Below, one piece after another: positions 1 to 6,167 of a stretch of DNA of 10,006 nucleotides. The stretch comes from Candidatus Collierbacteria bacterium RIFOXYD1_FULL_40_9. GTDB taxonomy: Bacteria > Patescibacteriota > Microgenomatia > UBA1400 > MFAQ01. The notes under the pieces are model-generated. The model was not told where the DNA came from. It made no database searches and was given only the letters and a program-made list of their open reading frames with translations. The stretch covers positions 1-10,006 of the forward strand of contig MFAQ01000014.1 of NCBI GenBank assembly GCA_001776275.1. The letters run 5' to 3'. Every line of letters begins with the position of its first letter. Positions within the stretch are counted from its first letter, which is position 1. Made by a program: the position numbers and the translations under genes.

Positions 1-297
1 AACCATTTGCTGAGCAAGTAAGGTGGCGGTAGTAGTTCCGTCTCCGGCAGCGTCGTTGGTTTTACTACTAGCTTCTTTTACTAGCTGGGCACCCATGTTT
101 TCAAATGGGTCGGCAAGTTCTACTTCTTTAGCAACAGACACACCGTCATGAAGAACTGTTGGAGCTCCCCATTTTTTGTCGATAGCGACGTTTCGTCCTT
201 TAGGACCTAGAGTTGTAACTACAGCACGAGCTAGCTTGTTAACACCAGAAAGGAGCTTACCTCTAGCTTCTTCTCCGTAAATTATTTGTTTTGGCAT
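1..297 (-). CDS. groEL: Chaperonin GroEL (Hsp60), N-terminal 99 residues, cut by window edge
   Basis: This is the large chaperonin subunit, which forms the double-ring ATP-driven folding chamber in the cytoplasm and works with GroES. I translated the minus strand from the ATG at 297. The product starts MPKQIIYGEEARGKLLSGVN and contains the ATP-binding signatures TLGPKGRNV (about residues 29-37), HDGVSVAKE (about 50-58) and DGTTT (86-90); the last corresponds to the conserved nucleotide-site motif near residue 87 of E. coli GroEL. The reading frame stays open to base 1, so the rest of the roughly 540-residue protein lies outside. It follows groES by 13 nt in the same direction. The spacer (298-310) is only A and T and has no Shine-Dalgarno sequence. 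Identification is secure. Confidence 0.97.
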   Translation of the reverse strand, partial: MPKQIIYGEEARGKLLSGVNKLARAVVTTLGPKGRNVAIDKKWGAPTVLHDGVSVAKEVELADPFENMGAQLVKEASSKTNDAAGDGTTTATLLAQQMV

Positions 298-310
298 TTT
301 TTAAAATTAT

Positions 311-622
311 TTATTTACTAATAACTGCAAGAATGTCGTCAAAGCGTAGGAATTGGTATTCGGTGTCACCAATTTGAACTTCGTTACCTCCCCATTTTTT
401 ATAGAGAACTTTTTGCCCTTTTTTAACGGGAGCACTAACCTCTACCCCTCTGTCGTTAACTAGTTTGTCGCCGACAGCTAAAACGGTTCCATGTTGAGGT
501 TTTTCGGTATGTGTATCTGGCAAGTAAAGACCGGAGGCGGTTTTCTTCTCTTGTTTGGCCGGTTCGACTAATATGTACCCAGGAGCTGGGTTTAGATCGG
601 TTGGAGAAAAGTTGTTAAACAT
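311..622 (-). CDS. groES: Co-chaperonin GroES (Hsp10)
   Basis: GroES is the heptameric lid of the GroEL chamber. The 103-residue product has the family layout: an N-terminal strand (PAPGYILVEP, about 12-21), the mobile loop that contacts GroEL (about 24-41, with GLYL at 31-34 where E. coli has GIVL), the roof hairpin (AVGDKLVNDRGVEV, about 49-62), and a C-terminal strand ending FDDILAVISK. E. coli GroES is 97 residues, so the length is normal apart from a short N-terminal extension. No SD precedes the ATG at 622; the leader is A/T-rich (ACCAAATAAA then ATG). It is the first gene of the groES-groEL operon, expressed from the promoter and CIRCE operator at 719-773. Confidence 0.97.
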   Translation of the reverse strand: MFNNFSPTDLNPAPGYILVEPAKQEKKTASGLYLPDTHTEKPQHGTVLAVGDKLVNDRGVEVSAPVKKGQKVLYKKWGGNEVQIGDTEYQFLRFDDILAVISK

Positions 623-662
623 TTTATTTGGTTATTTAATTTGTAAATTATTTTTTTTCTGG

Positions 663-695
663 ATTGCTTTGGTTCGGATTACCGAATCGCGCAAT
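663..695 (-). promoter_or_regulatory. Stem-loop in the groES 5' leader
   Basis: The inverted repeat TTCGG (673-677) and CCGAA (682-686) flanks a 4-nt loop. Outer arms ATTGC (663-667) and GCAAT (691-695) pair after an internal loop. In the minus-strand transcript this is a two-tier hairpin about 40-70 nt upstream of the groES ATG. No U-run follows it in the transcript, so it is not a terminator. It could stabilise the mRNA or affect translation, but that is inference. Confidence 0.4.
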
Positions 696-705
696 GACAA
701 GAATG

Positions 706-714
706 AGTATAACA
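706..714 (-). promoter_or_regulatory. Possible second groESL promoter P2 (extended -10, TGTTATACT)
   Basis: The minus strand reads TGTTATACT, a TGn-extended -10 element. Its -35 zone falls inside CIRCE, so it would also be subject to HrcA. A start near 699 would place the hairpin at 663-695 at the very 5' end of the mRNA. The same 9-mer occurs just before the ATPase gene (4808-4800). No good -35 is visible, so this is a weaker candidate than P1. Confidence 0.3.
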
Positions 715-718
715 GAAA

Positions 719-745
719 ATAGCAGTCAATTATCCTGAGTGCTAT
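719..745 (-). promoter_or_regulatory. CIRCE operator (HrcA repressor binding site)
   Basis: The plus strand reads ATAGCAGTC at 719-727, a 9-nt spacer, then GAGTGCTAT at 737-745. The CIRCE consensus is TTAGCACTC-N9-GAGTGCTAA. The left arm matches 7 of 9 positions, the right arm 8 of 9, and the spacer is exactly 9. The arms are inverted repeats of each other with one mismatch. It lies 97 nt upstream of the groES start and overlaps the predicted promoter, as expected for HrcA-controlled groESL operons. This implies that hrcA is encoded elsewhere in the genome. Confidence 0.9.
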
Positions 746-773
746 TTTTAATCTATTCTTTGAGAGTTGTCAA
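745..773 (-). promoter_or_regulatory. Predicted groESL promoter P1 (sigma-70 type)
   Basis: On the minus strand a perfect -35 hexamer TTGACA (773-768) is followed after 17 nt by TAAAAA (750-745), a 4-of-6 match to TATAAT. Transcription would begin near 738, inside the CIRCE element, so HrcA bound there would block it. The -35 sits just upstream of groESL and only 9 bp beyond the stop of the preceding gene. Confidence 0.6.
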
Positions 774-781
774 GTATTTTT

Positions 782-1783
782 TTACTTTTTGGGAGTGGCG
801 GAGCTGGTTGAGGTTATTATTTTTAGACCTTTAAAGAGACTTAAAATTTTATTTTCTTCTGTGGTGTTTGTTTCGTTTCCATTTTCTTTACCAGAGGTTA
901 TAAAACCGACACTGGTAAGACTTACATACTGATTATTGCTATTTTGCTCGCAAATCAAATAGCTGGCACTTTGTGAAGATTGAGAGTTTTTAACAAGTCG
1001 CCAAGCAAGATCGCCTACCTGAAGATCTTTATACTGGCTGTATTTTAAATAAGGGATATTTTTGGGAGCAATTTCTTCTGATTGAAGACAGACTTCGGAT
1101 TTTGAAGTTTTTGAAGTTGGGTTATAAAAAAGATTTACATAAAGATCCTGATTGATTAACTTGATGCTGATATTATTTTTATCTGTACTTTTGGTAGCAA
1201 TTTTCCAATCATCGGTTAAGAGGAGATCAAAGGAGTAGGCACCGGCACCGTTGTTTCTATATTCGATTTTGTTAGTGTAGTTGGCTTCAGATACTTTTTC
1301 CGAATCAGCACTTTGACTAGCAACAGAAGGTACTAGCATGGAGTTGTTGTCCATAACTTGAGTTGGTTTAGGTATTTGTGGATTATTTGCAATACTGGCC
1401 CCAAAGAAAGATGAAGCTAAAATTCCTAAGAGAACTCCGAGAAGTATTAGAGCTACGGCAATCAAAAATATTTTTACAAATCTGACCAAGCCAGATTCCT
1501 TGTTTTCCCCGTGATCTTCATTTTCTGGGTATTCGGGAAGCACTATTTTTGGAGAAGTATCAACTGGGTTTTTTCCCCAACCAGAAGGAGGAGAGAAATC
1601 TGGAGACTGAGAATTAGTTGTTCCTTGAGTTTCCTGGGTTGGCAGGTCGGTTTTGATTGTTGTTTGATGGTCTTGAGGCAGGGTTATAAGGTCGTCTTGG
1701 AGGGCGATTGTCAGGCCTAGATTGGGAAGAGTAGGGAGAGAAGGCTCTTGCTGTGTTTTGTTGGGCAGGTCGGTTGGGTTCAT
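782..1783 (-). CDS. Single-pass membrane protein with proline-rich N-tail, function unknown
   Basis: I do not recognise a family for this 333-residue product. Residues 1-100 are a low-complexity tail rich in Pro, Thr, Gln and Asn. One membrane helix spans about 103-124 (FLIAVALILLGVLLGILASSFF), preceded by Arg101 and Lys104, which places the tail inside the cell. The C-terminal ~200 residues are an outward-facing Ser/Thr/Asn-rich region with a likely globular beta part (about 165-310, including YSFDLLLTDDWKIA) and two cysteines. The first 170 nt overlap the end of the ATPase gene in another frame. A TTG at 1489, preceded by AAGGA with 7-nt spacing, would give a protein of about 235 residues starting at the membrane helix and remove the overlap; the ATG at 1783 has no SD. 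I keep the longer form because residues 65-98 still read like normal coding sequence. It is the last gene before the groESL promoter, and no terminator is visible after it. Confidence 0.65.
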   Translation of the reverse strand: MNPTDLPNKTQQEPSLPTLPNLGLTIALQDDLITLPQDHQTTIKTDLPTQETQGTTNSQSPDFSPPSGWGKNPVDTSPKIVLPEYPENEDHGENKESGLVRFVKIFLIAVALILLGVLLGILASSFFGASIANNPQIPKPTQVMDNNSMLVPSVASQSADSEKVSEANYTNKIEYRNNGAGAYSFDLLLTDDWKIATKSTDKNNISIKLINQDLYVNLFYNPTSKTSKSEVCLQSEEIAPKNIPYLKYSQYKDLQVGDLAWRLVKNSQSSQSASYLICEQNSNNQYVSLTSVGFITSGKENGNETNTTEENKILSLFKGLKIITSTSSATPKK

Positions 1784-4700
1784 TGTTTTGAGGGCTTACT
1801 GATTCTAAATAACCTTGAGTTTTTAAGAGATGAAGAAGTTGGGTGTAAATTCTGAGTTTACCACCAGTATTTGTCTCTTTTATCAGTTTATATGATTCTT
1901 CGAAGTTTAGCCACTTATAGTCGGAAAATTCAGTTGCGTCAGTAGTTATTTTAGTTTCGTCCGTATTAGTAACAACAAAATAATAGTATTTACCCTTCAT
2001 AACAACTTCTTCACCGGAATCGGTCTTTAAGTCTCTCAAACCTTGTTTGCTTGGAGGAAACTCGATTTTATCAACGCCAATTATTTTTAGCTCTTTATGG
2101 GTTTTAACAAAGTCATCAGTCACTTCTTCAGCGATTTCTTTATCAAATCCTTCAAAAAGTGATTGGCCATTTTCAATCCCCCCTTGAGGAAGTTGCCAAA
2201 GGTTAAAGGTTTTTTGGAAGACCATGAGTAGTTTTTTATTGTTTATAAAACAACCGACAACACTTGGACGAAGTCCTTCCTTTCGCAGTGCGTCTAACTC
2301 CTCTTTGGTTGGCTCTTTGATTGGTGTTGAGGGAGTCTGTTTTTGTTCCGGAACTGGAAAGGACATAAAGTAGGTTTTTTCGACTTTTTCGGTTGTAGCT
2401 GGCTTTCCTTGATATTGTGGACCTAGTTGAGGCACATAAGGTGCTTTGGGTTGATATGCAGGCCTGGGACCGCTTTGGTCGTTTTGTTGTGGACGATAGT
2501 CGTTTTTACTGAGTGTATTTTCTGGTGTTCTTAGGGCTTTGGGAACATAGGGAGGTTCTGTGTATCTTTTGGCAGCAGGAGTCATGACAGCAGTAACTTG
2601 AGACATGTCCATAGGTTCAATTTTTCTGTAGTATTTTTCGTAGGTAGCCTTGAGAACTTTTTCTTTTTGATGGGTTTTGGTATCGGGCAGTGGCAGACCA
2701 TAAGAAGAGAAAGGTTGTGACATTTGAGATTCTATAGACATCTTCATGGCCAGCTGATATTTACCAAGACCAACAAGATCGTCAGCGGTGTAGAGGTTAT
2801 TTAACTCTTTCATAATTCTGTCAGCGTCGGAGGCGCCCACGACATAACTCATGACAGTACCAACGTTACCAAAAATGGCATTTTGAATTTCTTCTGGAAG
2901 CTGGGCGATGTATTGGTTGGCCAGAATTAAGCCTAGTCGATATTTACGTGCTTCAGAGAGAATTTTAACGAAAGAGCTGGTAGCAAAGTTTTGAAACTCG
3001 TCGACATAAAGGAAAAAGTCTTTTCGGTCTTCTTCTGCCATATTAGCTCTGTTCATGGCAGCAATTTGGATTTGAGAGATAAACATGGCACCAAGGAGGG
3101 CCGCGTTATCTTCACCAATTTTTCCTTGGGGAAGATTTAGGATGACAATTTTACCGGAGTTCATCATATCCTCAAAGTCGACAGTACTTTTGGGGTGGTT
3201 GATGATGTCGCGGATGGTAGGTGAGGTCACAAATTGACCAATTTTATTAAGAATTGGAGCAATAGCTTCGGTTTGAAATTTTTCGGAGTATTTGTCGTAT
3301 TCATCGCGCCAAAAATTAACAAGAATTGGATCGGTTACATGGACCAGACACTCTTTTTCGCGGAAGTCTTTGTTAGTTAGGATTCTGGGAACGTCTGAGA
3401 GAGTTGTTTCTGGTTTGTAGACCAAAGTGAGTAAAGTGTTGCGCAAGATATATTCAAGACGAGGCCCCCAGGAGTTTCCATAAAGTTTACTAAAGATGGA
3501 GACAATACTGGAAGCAACCATTTCACCCTGAGCTGGGTTTTTGACATATAAAGGATTCATCCAGAAAGAAATTCCAGGAACTGATGGGTCTAGATATGCA
3601 ACGTCATCAATACGGTCCTCTGGAATGAAGTCTAGTAGTATTTCGGCAGCATCACCATGTGGGTCTACAAAAGCAACACCTTCACCGTGTTGGATATCAT
3701 TTATTGCCATACGACCAATAAGGGTTGATTTACCGGTACCAGATTTACCCAAAATATAAGTGTGTCTTAACCTGTCTATACCCTTCTTCATACCAAAGAC
3801 AGCCAGGTGATTTTTGTATTCTGTCTTGGCAAAAAAGTTATAAAGATTTCTTTCGTTATCGGAAATATCTTCATCAACAGGAAGATTGATTGGTGCCTCA
3901 CCTTTTAGTGACTTTCCCCAAGCAATTCCCTTGATTGCAGACAAATTTGCATTTGGAAGGTGAAAAAGTGAGGCAATCTCGCCATAATTTAAAAATTGAA
4001 ACTGATTAGAATATTTAGCTGATCTATCGATAATCATTTGTTTTAGCTTGCCGACAGAGTTTGGATTTTTGGGAACTTTGAGAGAAAAACTATTTCCTTC
4101 AGAAAGACCATATGTACCGAAAGCCGCAGACAACTGAGAAAGAAGTTGGCTGGAAGTTTTTTGATCATGAGTGACAGCGGCAAGACGGATATCCACTGAA
4201 AAAGCTTGATAGGCAAGTTTTTTTTCAATAATTGCCTTTTGAGGATGTGGGGAGGGAGGTTTTAGTGGGTCCTTACTAGGGATACCCTTTTCCATAATAG
4301 ACCTGACATTTTTTTGCCAATTTTTTGGAGCCGCAAACAGACAAATCTGGATGACAGTTGCTTGGCCAGCTGGGACACGAGAAAGACCACCTAGTATGGC
4401 AGCGATCTGGTCGACCTTGTCATCCAAAGTACTATTAATTGAGAGATGGGATGGACCAGACAAGACAAGTTGTCCTACTGCTGGCTGACCGTGATTTACC
4501 CAGTCTGGCAGATAATCTTTCATAGGAGTAATGAGAGCTGTGGGATACTGAGCGGCAATTTGAGATTTAATGAGGTGTTCGAGGCGTTCTGGGCAAGAAA
4601 TGATAAAAAAAGTTGTTTGGTTTAAATTGACAATTTCCAAACAAATGGTTTCAAAGGTTCCCAAAAGTCTTTCCCAAAAACCATCCTTTAGTGAACTTTT

Positions 4701-4793
4701 TAGAGAAGATAAAAATTCGACAAAAGCTGTTTGCCCAGCCAGTGAGTCTTTGGCGGGGCGAATTTGCAACACAGAGTAGTTAGCAGAAGACAT
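1614..4793 (-). CDS. HerA/TraG-type P-loop ATPase fused to a C-terminal RppH-like Nudix domain
   Basis: This is a 1059-residue multidomain protein. Residues about 1-330 form an N-terminal region I cannot assign with certainty; similar regions precede CPR TraG/HerA-like ATPases. The ATPase core has Walker A GKSGTGKST (349-357), a conserved FVDPHGD just after it, Walker B FFLYVDEF (593-600, D598/E599) and a sensor-like ILANQYIAQL. These are typical of VirD4/TraG coupling proteins and HerA translocases, hexameric pumps for DNA or protein. A Pro/Gln-rich linker (about 700-840) leads to a Nudix domain (about 845-995) with WQLPQGGI (866-873) and the box at 871-893. The box keeps E886, E889 and E890 but has Q877 for Glu, K885 for Arg and T892 for Gly. 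WQLPQGGI closely resembles RppH/Ap4A pyrophosphohydrolases. A disordered N/P/R-rich tail follows. No transmembrane helix is evident. There is no SD; TATACT lies 6 nt before the ATG. It follows the SPFH gene by 24 nt. Confidence 0.88.
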   Translation of the reverse strand: MSSANYSVLQIRPAKDSLAGQTAFVEFLSSLKSSLKDGFWERLLGTFETICLEIVNLNQTTFFIISCPERLEHLIKSQIAAQYPTALITPMKDYLPDWVNHGQPAVGQLVLSGPSHLSINSTLDDKVDQIAAILGGLSRVPAGQATVIQICLFAAPKNWQKNVRSIMEKGIPSKDPLKPPSPHPQKAIIEKKLAYQAFSVDIRLAAVTHDQKTSSQLLSQLSAAFGTYGLSEGNSFSLKVPKNPNSVGKLKQMIIDRSAKYSNQFQFLNYGEIASLFHLPNANLSAIKGIAWGKSLKGEAPINLPVDEDISDNERNLYNFFAKTEYKNHLAVFGMKKGIDRLRHTYILGKSGTGKSTLIGRMAINDIQHGEGVAFVDPHGDAAEILLDFIPEDRIDDVAYLDPSVPGISFWMNPLYVKNPAQGEMVASSIVSIFSKLYGNSWGPRLEYILRNTLLTLVYKPETTLSDVPRILTNKDFREKECLVHVTDPILVNFWRDEYDKYSEKFQTEAIAPILNKIGQFVTSPTIRDIINHPKSTVDFEDMMNSGKIVILNLPQGKIGEDNAALLGAMFISQIQIAAMNRANMAEEDRKDFFLYVDEFQNFATSSFVKILSEARKYRLGLILANQYIAQLPEEIQNAIFGNVGTVMSYVVGASDADRIMKELNNLYTADDLVGLGKYQLAMKMSIESQMSQPFSSYGLPLPDTKTHQKEKVLKATYEKYYRKIEPMDMSQVTAVMTPAAKRYTEPPYVPKALRTPENTLSKNDYRPQQNDQSGPRPAYQPKAPYVPQLGPQYQGKPATTEKVEKTYFMSFPVPEQKQTPSTPIKEPTKEELDALRKEGLRPSVVGCFINNKKLLMVFQKTFNLWQLPQGGIENGQSLFEGFDKEIAEEVTDDFVKTHKELKIIGVDKIEFPPSKQGLRDLKTDSGEEVVMKGKYYYFVVTNTDETKITTDATEFSDYKWLNFEESYKLIKETNTGGKLRIYTQLLHLLKTQGYLESVSPQNNEPNRPAQQNTARAFSPYSSQSRPDNRPPRRPYNPASRPSNNNQNRPANPGNSRNN

Positions 4794-4799
4794 ATTTAA

Positions 4800-4808
4800 A
4801 GTATAACA
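4800..4808 (-). promoter_or_regulatory. Extended -10 element directly upstream of the ATPase gene (possible leaderless start)
   Basis: The minus strand reads TGTTATACT, then TTAAAT, then the ATG at 4793. An RNA start 6-7 nt after the hexamer would coincide with the start codon, giving a leaderless mRNA. The region lies in the 24-nt gap after the SPFH gene. No convincing -35 is present, and there is no SD, which fits this reading. Confidence 0.35.
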
Positions 4809-4817
4809 ACGAGAACC

Positions 4818-5381
4818 TTATGCTGGAAGGGAGGAAACATTTGAAAGTAAGACATTCTCAATGATTAATGCCTTGTCATGAAAAAGGAGATTAAGTTCCT
4901 GTTTAATATCTGACTCAATTTTTGATCTGTTTTCACCGATACTGTCTAGACTATAGCTACTAAAAGCTGACGCTATTCGACTACGAGAATAGGGGCGAAT
5001 TACTTTAGAAACAAAATTATCTCCAATGTTTTCCCAAAGTTCGGGCGCATTTGCCTTATCTAAGCGAAAAAGAATGGAGCCTTCAATAGAAACATTTTTT
5101 CCGTCTTTAGTAACCGCAGCAATGGGCTCGTCCCCCAAGGCTTCCTTGATATTGATATCAAAACCATGACGAATTGTATATTCTAGGACACGGGCATTAA
5201 AAAGCTTAGCAATTTGCCAAAAGGGAATTTTTAGATGCAAACCTGGCCCCCAGACCCTCTTGAGCACTCCCAGTCCCCTATCATAAACACAGGCGACGTG
5301 TCCTGGGGGAACGGATATAAAAAAACCGCCGACAACCTCATCGACGAGGAAAGAAACAACGAGCTTATCAAAATCGGCCAT
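4818..5381 (-). CDS. Short SPFH/band-7 (prohibitin-like) domain protein
   Basis: SPFH proteins form membrane-bound oligomeric scaffolds that organise or protect membrane enzymes. The 187-residue product carries VPPGHVACVYDRGLGVLKRV (24-43), WGPGLHLKIPFW (44-55), a strand pair around TKDGKNVSIEGSILFRLD (91-108), a helix with RSRIASAFSSYSLDSI (133-148) and EIE-type residues leading to IIENVLLSNVSSLP (173-186). These follow the SPFH domain in order. Two features are unusual. The N-terminal hydrophobic stretch (about 7-24) is interrupted by Asp14 and Glu15, so it is a poor membrane anchor. The protein also ends exactly where prohibitins continue into a long coiled coil (after the conserved LP). 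The next gene starts 24 nt later, so there is no remnant of a lost tail. It is translated from a strong SD lying in the end of the insertase gene. Confidence 0.87.
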   Translation of the reverse strand: MADFDKLVVSFLVDEVVGGFFISVPPGHVACVYDRGLGVLKRVWGPGLHLKIPFWQIAKLFNARVLEYTIRHGFDINIKEALGDEPIAAVTKDGKNVSIEGSILFRLDKANAPELWENIGDNFVSKVIRPYSRSRIASAFSSYSLDSIGENRSKIESDIKQELNLLFHDKALIIENVLLSNVSSLPA

Positions 5382-5387
5382 ATGTTG

Positions 5388-5400
5388 ATTATACCTCCTT
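5388..5400 (-). promoter_or_regulatory. Shine-Dalgarno AAGGAGG (and overlapping TATAAT) before the SPFH gene
   Basis: The minus strand has AAGGAGG at 5400-5394, a full anti-SD match, 12 nt before the ATG at 5381. That is slightly longer than the usual 5-9 nt. It lies in the last codons of the upstream insertase gene, whose stop is at 5389-5391, so translation is probably coupled. The following TATAAT (5393-5388), 6 nt before the ATG, could also act as a -10 for a leaderless transcript. This is the only strong SD at any start in the window. Confidence 0.6.
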
Positions 5401-6162
5401 TTGGAGAGTTTCTGTGGTTGTTGGGATGACTACAGCTTCTGTCTGTTGTGCCTGTTTAGAGCTAAAATAAAGGTAAGACACGTGTTTTATTAGCCTCAAG
5501 ACAATAGTGAAACCCAAGGAGGCAATAATAAAGACCTTCTTCCCAGAAGGGAGAAACATAAAAACCAAGAAACAAACTATAGGGAAAATAATTACAAGCG
5601 ACAAAAATTCACGACGACTAGGCTTAATTGGTGAGACATTGAGGTGTATATATTCGCTTATAGCAATCATTATCGATTGAATTAAATTTAAGGTACTGTT
5701 GGTATGTGAGAGGTCATACTTACCAAGAAAGAGGAGGTTGACTGGCTCCTCTACTGCTGGCATAAAAGAATAAAGCAAATGCATGTCCTCCCCTTCTAGA
5801 CCAGTACTAAAAATTCGATAAAGAACAATAATGATAGTTAGTTGGACTAAAACTGTAAACATTTCGGAGAGAATAGCTCCTGGACTTTGTCTCATAACCA
5901 CCCTAATTTGATCTCTTAGTACTATTGGATTGTCGGTGTATTCTTTTTTTAACTCACTGACTCTTTGGGCGATTCTAAATTTTTCTTCATCAGATCTCTC
6001 AGCAACAAGATCAAAGGGTAGGAGGATTAGTCTGACAGCAACTGCAAAAAAGATCACCGCTATACCCATGTCTGGAGTTTCCAAGAAGTTACCGGTTAAC
6101 GAATAAAGACCAACTAAAATATTAAAAAATGGCTGATAGATATATGGAATAAAGAAGTTCAT
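5389..6162 (-). CDS. yidC: YidC/Oxa1-family membrane protein insertase
   Basis: YidC/Oxa1 proteins insert and fold membrane proteins, alone or with SecYEG. The 257-residue product has the short Gram-positive-like layout without the large periplasmic domain. An amphipathic start (PFFNILVGLYSLTGNF, 11-26) is followed by a helix at about 32-53 containing AVAVRLILLP, with Arg44 at the conserved groove arginine. A charged cytoplasmic helical hairpin follows (about 54-98), then helices at about 101-119, 156-175, 186-204 and 208-227. The last pair includes FMFLPSGKKVFIIASLGF, matching the family's C-terminal 'mPsG...' region. The loop LLYSFMP...FLGKYDLS is also typical. The sequence is divergent elsewhere and ends in a Thr/Gln-rich tail, so a second paralogue may do the housekeeping job. 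The start at 6162 is 5 nt after the preceding stop, with no SD. A perfect TATAAT lies 8 nt upstream. Confidence 0.85.
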   Translation of the reverse strand: MNFFIPYIYQPFFNILVGLYSLTGNFLETPDMGIAVIFFAVAVRLILLPFDLVAERSDEEKFRIAQRVSELKKEYTDNPIVLRDQIRVVMRQSPGAILSEMFTVLVQLTIIIVLYRIFSTGLEGEDMHLLYSFMPAVEEPVNLLFLGKYDLSHTNSTLNLIQSIMIAISEYIHLNVSPIKPSRREFLSLVIIFPIVCFLVFMFLPSGKKVFIIASLGFTIVLRLIKHVSYLYFSSKQAQQTEAVVIPTTTETLQKEV

Positions 6163-6167
6163 TTTAG

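Noticed and set aside
773..788. T-run after the unknown membrane protein gene as a terminator
   Set aside because: In the minus-strand transcript this is an A-rich stretch with no stable preceding stem, so it cannot be an intrinsic terminator for the upstream genes.
3541..4779. Open frames within the ATPase gene (3541-3759 and 4570-4779 plus; 4228-4043 minus)
   Set aside because: Shadows of the ATPase coding frame with no independent start signals or domain content.
1614..4793. Conjugative or integrative mobile element because of the TraG/VirD4-like ATPase
   Set aside because: No relaxase, integrase, mating-pair genes, attachment sites or terminal repeats are present, and such ATPases occur as chromosomal genes in CPR bacteria.
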